This document shows, one piece after another, positions 59,827-64,000 of a stretch of 64,000 nt of DNA. The DNA lies in contig CM049316.1 in NCBI GenBank assembly GCA_026874595.1, forward strand, positions 20,977,839 to 21,041,838, written 5' to 3'. Below the pieces are notes generated by a model that made no database searches, had not been told where the DNA came from, and saw only the letters and a list, made by a program, of their open reading frames with translations. This DNA comes from Sipunculus nudus. Its lineage: Eukaryota; Annelida; Sipuncula; Golfingiida; Sipunculidae. The translations under genes were made by a program, and so were the position numbers. How positions within the stretch are numbered: position 1 is the first letter of the stretch; every line of letters begins with the position of its first letter.

Positions 59827-59985
59827 AGACTCTGGTTTTGACTGGTACTAGTACTGGTAATAACTACAATTTGGATATATAGAAGCCGTCGTTGTGTTGA
59901 GAGACAAACAGCTACAGAAAGCAAGTTGAAGCAAAGATTTGAAAGTTTGTTGAAGATTTGAGTTTGTGACAAAACAACAATACCG
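59827..59985 (+). other. predicted non-coding 5' exon of the helical-family gene 1
   Basis: Runs from the initiator at 59827 to a splice donor ACCG|GTAGGT (GT at 59986-59987). It contains no ATG at all, as suits a 5' UTR exon. The matching acceptor is at 61168, just before the coding start. By-eye splice prediction. Confidence 0.5.
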
Positions 59986-60033
59986 GTAGGTGTATTTTGT
60001 AATTGGTGTTGTTTTCGAACAATAATAATGTCA

Positions 60034-60065
60034 CACCCACTGGCCAGTAAGGTAGGCCGGGGGTG
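60034..60065 (+). repeat. hairpin 1 of the AGTAA-loop family
   Basis: Stem CACCC-(A)-CTGGCC with GGCCGG-GGGTG: 11 pairs, one bulged A, one GT pair. Loop AGTAAGGTA. Confidence 0.75.
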
Positions 60066-60110
60066 AATAATATTTTTGTTTAGGGAGTGAATGTTTAGTT
60101 TGTATTTGAG

Positions 60111-60135
60111 AGGGCCCCAGTAACGAAGGGTCCCT
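60111..60135 (+). repeat. hairpin 2 of the AGTAA-loop family
   Basis: Stem AGGGCCCC with GGGTCCCT: 7 pairs and one mismatch. Loop AGTAACGAA. Confidence 0.75.
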
Positions 60136-60177
60136 AATATTTGGTTGTTGGCAGTAACAGAAACAAAAAACTAAAAT

Positions 60178-60198
60178 GTGACCAGTAACGAAGGTCAT
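60178..60198 (+). repeat. hairpin 3 of the AGTAA-loop family
   Basis: Stem GTGACC with GGTCAT: 5 Watson-Crick pairs and one GT pair. Loop AGTAACGAA, identical to hairpin 2. Confidence 0.7.
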
Positions 60199-60279
60199 TG
60201 GGAGGTGGGGATGGATGAGAGGGGAGGGGTGGGGGGAATTATGTTTTTGTTTTGGTTGTTGTTAGAAAACTTAGGACAC

Positions 60280-60305
60280 CCACTGGCCAGTAAGGTAGGC
60301 CGGGG
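60280..60305 (+). repeat. hairpin 4 of the AGTAA-loop family
   Basis: Stem CC-(A)-CTGGCC with GGCCGG-GG: 8 pairs, one bulged A. Loop AGTAAGGTA. Close copy of hairpin 1. Confidence 0.75.
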
Positions 60306-60402
60306 TTACATTTATTTTGTGTATGGTTGTGTACACAACGGACTGACATCACTTTAAAAAACCCAAGATGCGCAGGAGTTAGATAAAAGCCATGTTTATA
60401 CT

Positions 60403-60427
60403 ACCTGACCAGTAAGCAAGGTCGGGT
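60403..60427 (+). repeat. hairpin 5 of the AGTAA-loop family
   Basis: Stem ACCTGACC with GGTCGGGT: 8 pairs including one GT. Loop AGTAAGCAA. Confidence 0.75.
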
Positions 60428-60466
60428 GACGTGTTTTTCCCCTGATAAAAAAAAAACTATCAAACC

Positions 60467-60489
60467 CCTGACCAGTAAGCAAGGTCGGG
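60467..60489 (+). repeat. hairpin 6 of the AGTAA-loop family
   Basis: Stem CCTGACC with GGTCGGG: 7 pairs including one GT. Loop AGTAAGCAA. Followed by TGACGTGTTT as after hairpin 5. Confidence 0.75.
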
Positions 60490-61174
60490 TGACGTGTTTC
60501 CCCCCCCCCCCCCCCCCCCCATCCATCCATCCATCCAACTCGGAGCGGTTCGGTTTTTTGCCACACAAGTGACACAGACTAACCGTAAAGACGATTCAGT
60601 AATGTTGTGACATAGAAACGGGAAGAGAATTTGTATTTTTTTAACCATTAACAAAAGAAAATAACAGACACGCGGACCTTTGAAACAAAACTGTAGAGCA
60701 AAAAGGTATTGCAAGAGTTTTGGTTTTTTTTTCGGAAGGACAATGAGAAACACTATAATTCTGTAACTGATAAAAAATAAGTAGGTAATTACTGTGAACC
60801 AAACAAAAAATGCATTTAGGATATAATAATAAAGAAAAGGTAATGAAGCAGAGCGCCACTTTGCGTGACACCTTGCATGAATGTAATATGTAACCTCGTC
60901 ACGGATATCAGTCCCTTCACGTTTATTGTATAACATGACCTCGTTAGTTAGTAAACAACTACAACGGAAAAAAAAAACGACATTTCGACACACGACCAAT
61001 CACAAATGTCGATTGAGGAAAGAGGAGTAAGGAAGGTGGGGAGGGGGGGGGGGGGTAGGTTATTTTTAATATTTTTGTTTGGTACATCAAAGTATAACCC
61101 TAAACAACACAGAAAAAAGTCCTATAGCGAAAAAGCTGTTTGTTATAAGACGTCCTTGTGACTTACAGGGAATC

Positions 61175-61681
61175 ATGATGATGATGATGAACGAGCAGTT
61201 TGAATGTGAACTGGATGCAGCCATAGTAGCTGTGCCAAAACAAGGAGAGGCCATACTGAATGTAATAACAAAGTTACAAACGTCGCCTGATACGTATTTG
61301 AAAGAACCAAGGGACGGGGACGAATTTGATAAATGTCTAACACCTCTCCTCGATGTACATGATCGCTTCACGGCCAATACTGGAACAAAACTTTACCAAT
61401 ATATTAATTCGTATGCGGATATCACTGAAGCCACGCGCATCGCAGTCCTCATGGATAAGGTGATGCGCCTAACGGAGGACATCTATGATATTGTCCTCCG
61501 TTGTGAGGAACTCTACAAGAATATCGTAGAGGAGTACCGCCCTAATGTGACACCGGCCGTCCACAGTCGCCACCTCGCCCGGTCGTTTTCATTTCTCGAG
61601 ATACGTGTGCTAATAGAGGACATGCAAAATTATGTACAATTATGCAAGAAACGTGCTGTGAAGAAGATACAAACTGTATAA
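61175..61681 (+). CDS. helical tandem family, gene 1
   Basis: 168 residues from the first of five consecutive ATGs (MMMMMNEQFECELD). The frame is open further upstream but without an ATG, and a splice acceptor ends at 61168, which fixes this start. It is predicted all-helical, with no signal peptide or membrane segment. It shares the core T-E-x-T-x-I-A-V-x-M-x-K and the following YD ... Y ... Y pattern with the genes at 62117 and 63374. Function unknown. Promoter at 59794, non-coding first exon and hairpin-bearing intron upstream. Candidate poly(A) signal AATAAA at 61889-61894. Confidence 0.75.
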   Translation: MMMMMNEQFECELDAAIVAVPKQGEAILNVITKLQTSPDTYLKEPRDGDEFDKCLTPLLDVHDRFTANTGTKLYQYINSYADITEATRIAVLMDKVMRLTEDIYDIVLRCEELYKNIVEEYRPNVTPAVHSRHLARSFSFLEIRVLIEDMQNYVQLCKKRAVKKIQTV

Positions 61682-62116
61682 ATGTTTTATCGGTCAAAGT
61701 ATCAAATACTTTTCTTCTTGACTTTTCCATATTTAGATATATCGGCTGTGTAACACATTGCAAATCCTCACTTGTAGAGGTCGTGTAAGAAAACACACGT
61801 TTATGTATATATGTCATTGGTATTCTTTTGGTATTCTTTTTTACCTCCCAATATAGGGGTGGTGATTGTATTTTGTAAGTATACCAGGAATAAAACATAT
61901 TTTAGTAACATAATAACTGCTTTATCGTGTCTGTTAACACACAGAAAAAGAGAGAGGTGATGCATGTCAAGATGACTGGAAAGGTTATGCGTGGTGTACA
62001 AACACTGGAGATATGTTTAAGACCTGTCCTCCCTTTATGCGGTTGATAAGTATTTGTAACGTAAACATACAGACCGACACAATAAAATAGTCCTTTCTGC
62101 TCGTTTGCTGTCCAAC
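61682..62116. other. intergenic sequence, gene 1 3' UTR and gene 2 leader
   Basis: Contains AATAAA at 61889. A possible acceptor ACATACAG (AG at 62071-62072) before gene 2 would parallel the leader introns of genes 1 and 3. No clear TATA box. Confidence 0.35.
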
Positions 62117-62662
62117 ATGGACTCAAACCTGTCAAAAGAATTTGACCATGCATTGCTGGTAGATATTCCAGCTAAAACACGTGAGCTAAATGACTGTATT
62201 AAGTCGTTCCTGTCCACACCAGACAGATTTTTCGTTGACAGCGACAGAGTGTTTCAGCTGACTCTGAAAGCACTGGTCGACGAAGACTGGTGGTGGAACG
62301 CGCGGATTCTCAAAGGACTTATGTTAGCGAAAAAGATATGTTTACAAAAGCGGTGCCAGACGGAACAGACATTAATTGCCGTGCGGATGGCGAAACTGTT
62401 TACAGAGTGGTTGAAGGATACCTATGACGTAACACTCAAACATACGGCAGACGCATACACGCGAGTTGTGCAGCACTACCAAAGTCACAGTCGGTATAAA
62501 GGCCCTGTGCAGAAGAGGCACCACCAGAACAAGCAATCCATAGCCTCGTTTCAGTTTCTGCTTTGGAAACACAGGCAAAATTTGGCTTTCGAGCTGGGAC
62601 AGTTTAACAACGATGGCTTGCACACACAAGTGACAAACGCGGACAGCAGCTCGTCTAAATAA
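62117..62662 (+). CDS. helical tandem family, gene 2
   Basis: 181 residues from ATG 62117 (MDSNLSKEFDHALLVDIPAK). Same order of features as its neighbours: E-F-D start, TPDRFF, LAKKICLQKRCQTEQTLIA, V-x-M-A-K-L-F, YDVTLK...Y..VVQHY, a basic KRHHQNKQ stretch, then a final helix ending FELGQFNNDG. Closest to gene 3 (A-K-x-C-L ... TE ... KLF ... H ... Y ... H). Soluble, helical, Lys/His-rich C-terminal half, unknown function. No homologue recognised. Confidence 0.75.
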   Translation: MDSNLSKEFDHALLVDIPAKTRELNDCIKSFLSTPDRFFVDSDRVFQLTLKALVDEDWWWNARILKGLMLAKKICLQKRCQTEQTLIAVRMAKLFTEWLKDTYDVTLKHTADAYTRVVQHYQSHSRYKGPVQKRHHQNKQSIASFQFLLWKHRQNLAFELGQFNNDGLHTQVTNADSSSSK

Positions 62663-63354
62663 GTCGGAATACGCGCACTGTAGGTCCCATCATCAACGTG
62701 TCCCAGTGTAAATCTTCAGTCTGTTCACGAAAGGTGGCGTCCAGTACAGGACACACACGCACGGACGGACGGACGGACAGACGAATATGATTGGCTTTTA
62801 AAAAGAGCTCTGTTTCAGTACAGAAACGGATGTATGATTTGAACTGAATTCGTTAAATCTCACTGTCGCTGTGTAACTCCTCTGCATTTGTGACACCAGT
62901 ATATTCTGTAACGGCTTCGCATACCATATATCTTGCCAAATTGAAAACATTTGGTTACATCAATTCGTACTTGTGAATTCCAGGAATAATGCAGAGTGTT
63001 ACATTTGATAACCCGTGTAATTGTTTGAGACATGGGAGAATGTACAGATAACATAACAACACTTTCACGACTGTATTTGAATCTCATGTGATAAATGTGC
63101 AAAGCAACTGAGTGGTGGTGGAACCAGTCTGAGGACAAGATGATGCGGGCGGACATGATACATGAGAAAACACCAGAAACAGCAAACATGGACGTCTACT
63201 GTCTGCCGTAGAGGAGTACAGGGGGGTATTATTGCAGCAGCAGCAGCAGCAACGTCCCATCAGAAGACACATGAAGACAAAGATGCACTAAATATGTACA
63301 AATGGACAGATCGACTGTGGTTGGATGACACTTGTTTCTTTGTTTGTATTACAG
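62663..63354. other. gene 3 upstream region with predicted leader intron
   Basis: Contains (CGGA)n at 62761-62780, an ATTGG box, TTTTAAAAAG (about 62798) and TTTCAGT that could be a promoter. It ends with a strong splice acceptor TTTCTTTGTTTGTATTACAG (AG at 63353-63354). A (GCA)n run lies at about 63235-63252. Confidence 0.4.
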
Positions 63355-63373
63355 AAACCCGTCATCCTAACCA

Positions 63374-63898
63374 ATGGAGCCAGAATTAGTTTACCACTTT
63401 GAGGAGAAGGCGTGCGGAGAAATACAAACGTGGATGGCACAGTTACAGAGGCACATATGGAATTACCGACATGATAATAACTCTTTTTTCGCCGCGAAGG
63501 ACAGGAGGTTCGTGCGGCATGTCACGATGATGCACCATGAGATCGATTATTGGATGAGGACATGCACCATTGGGCTGGAACGAGCACGAAAAGTGTGTTT
63601 GGAAACGGGGCACACGACAGAACGGTCCGATGCGGCGTATCACCTGGCTCTCATAATGGTTAAACTCTTTGAGAAAATGAGCACAGACGATATACCTGAA
63701 ATATACAAAAGATACAGACACGCGTTGCAGTTGTACGAAACGCACAGGATGTTCGGAAAGAGGGCCTACGCCAGGCACCGCGACAGGTATTCTTCAATAG
63801 GAGACCTGAACCTGATGCTGATCTCTAACATTCTAAAATTGCAGATGGAACTATACTATTTTGATTCTGCCGGTTTCTTTAGAAAACCAAACTTCTAA
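63374..63898 (+). CDS. helical tandem family, gene 3
   Basis: 174 residues from ATG 63374 (MEPELVYHFEEKACGEIQTW), 20 bases after a strong splice acceptor, so the 5' UTR is probably spliced as in gene 1. Shared family core: ARKVCLETGHTTERSDAAYH, ALIMVKLFEKM, IPEIYKRYRHALQLYETHRM, RHRDRYSSIGDLNLML, ELYYFDSAGFF. Predicted helical and soluble, rich in Arg and His. Function unknown. The row may continue beyond the window. Confidence 0.75.
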   Translation: MEPELVYHFEEKACGEIQTWMAQLQRHIWNYRHDNNSFFAAKDRRFVRHVTMMHHEIDYWMRTCTIGLERARKVCLETGHTTERSDAAYHLALIMVKLFEKMSTDDIPEIYKRYRHALQLYETHRMFGKRAYARHRDRYSSIGDLNLMLISNILKLQMELYYFDSAGFFRKPNF

Positions 63899-64000
63899 CG
63901 TGAAACCGCGGGAGCCTTACTGTACAGATGTATATATTTGTGGACTTTCCTATAACCGAAATAGACGTTTTTTCAAGTTTATGTTATTTTCCACACAGAT

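Larger units (their letters stand above)
59986..61168 (+). other. predicted 5' UTR intron carrying a hairpin array
   Basis: Donor GTAGGT, acceptor CTTGTGACTTACAG. Contains six hairpins with a shared loop (60034-60489), a poly(C) run (about 60500-60520) and a poly(G) run (about 61040-61055). No coding frame is credible. Confidence 0.5.

Noticed and set aside
60034-60489. CRISPR-like array of regularly spaced repeats
   Set aside because: The repeats are short hairpins with variable stems and uneven spacing in a eukaryotic promoter/intron context. There are no spacers of constant length and no cas genes.
25846-61055. Poly(G)/poly(C) runs (25846, 26420, 59564, 60500, 61040) as possible functional elements
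   Set aside because: Apart from the first, which fits a polypurine tract, they look like homopolymer slippage and may vary in true length.
61079-61174. Upstream extension of helical gene 1
   Set aside because: There is no ATG in it and it contains a splice acceptor ending at 61168. It is intron plus leader.

Overview
The window looks like an animal nuclear genome, most likely a mollusc or other lophotrochozoan. Evidence: an intronless-CDS Toll-like receptor (LRR, transmembrane segment, TIR), two Tx1/L1-like LINEs, a large Ty3/gypsy-type retroelement, spliceosomal-type splice sites, a eukaryotic tRNA-Asn and many (TA)n tracts. The species cannot be fixed from the sequence.

Layout. 1-3.5 kb: two diverged tandem copies of a CGTA/TACG-rich element. 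4.1-8.1 kb: 5'-truncated, frameshifted LINE (minus). 12.5-17.6 kb: a decayed but full-length LINE (plus) bounded by a 13-bp target-site duplication. 18.9-21.3 kb: Toll-like receptor gene, the one clear ordinary host gene. 24.7-40.9 kb: one decayed gypsy-type LTR element on the minus strand. Its order is LTR, gag, protease, integrase, then reverse transcriptase and RNase H, which is the Gmr1-like order. The integrase is split by a ~3.8 kb terminal-inverted-repeat transposon and by a ~350-bp dispersed repeat. Its 5' LTR/leader/gag start is amplified into a four-unit tandem array (33.9-40.9 kb). 41-50.9 kb: non-coding sequence with a MITE, a minisatellite and dispersed or tandem repeats.

50.9-64 kb is different in character: visibly richer in G+C and CpG, densely packed with short uninterrupted coding regions, and with little recognisable transposon sequence. 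On the minus strand lie two small ORFs (one with a BH3-like core), an FG-repeat protein, and three tandem paralogues of a zinc-ribbon family in which each member is an internal duplication. The third paralogue has a premature TAG and no TATA box. Most of the intact minus genes have a TATA box only about 38-45 bp before the ATG, implying nearly leaderless mRNAs. On the plus strand lie three diverged tandem paralogues of a helical family. The first has a strong promoter (two CRE sites, CCAAT boxes, TATA, initiator), an ATG-free 5' UTR exon and a ~1.2 kb intron. That intron holds six short hairpins with different, compensating stems but one conserved 9-nt loop (AGTAA....). A regulatory island (58.9-59.8 kb) separates the two divergent gene sets. 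I recognise none of these families. The island could be a lineage-specific host gene cluster or an endogenised large-DNA-virus-like segment that continues past the window; no viral hallmark gene is visible here, so this stays open.

Coordinates of repeat boundaries, splice sites and promoters are by eye. Products are assigned from motifs, not from searches.
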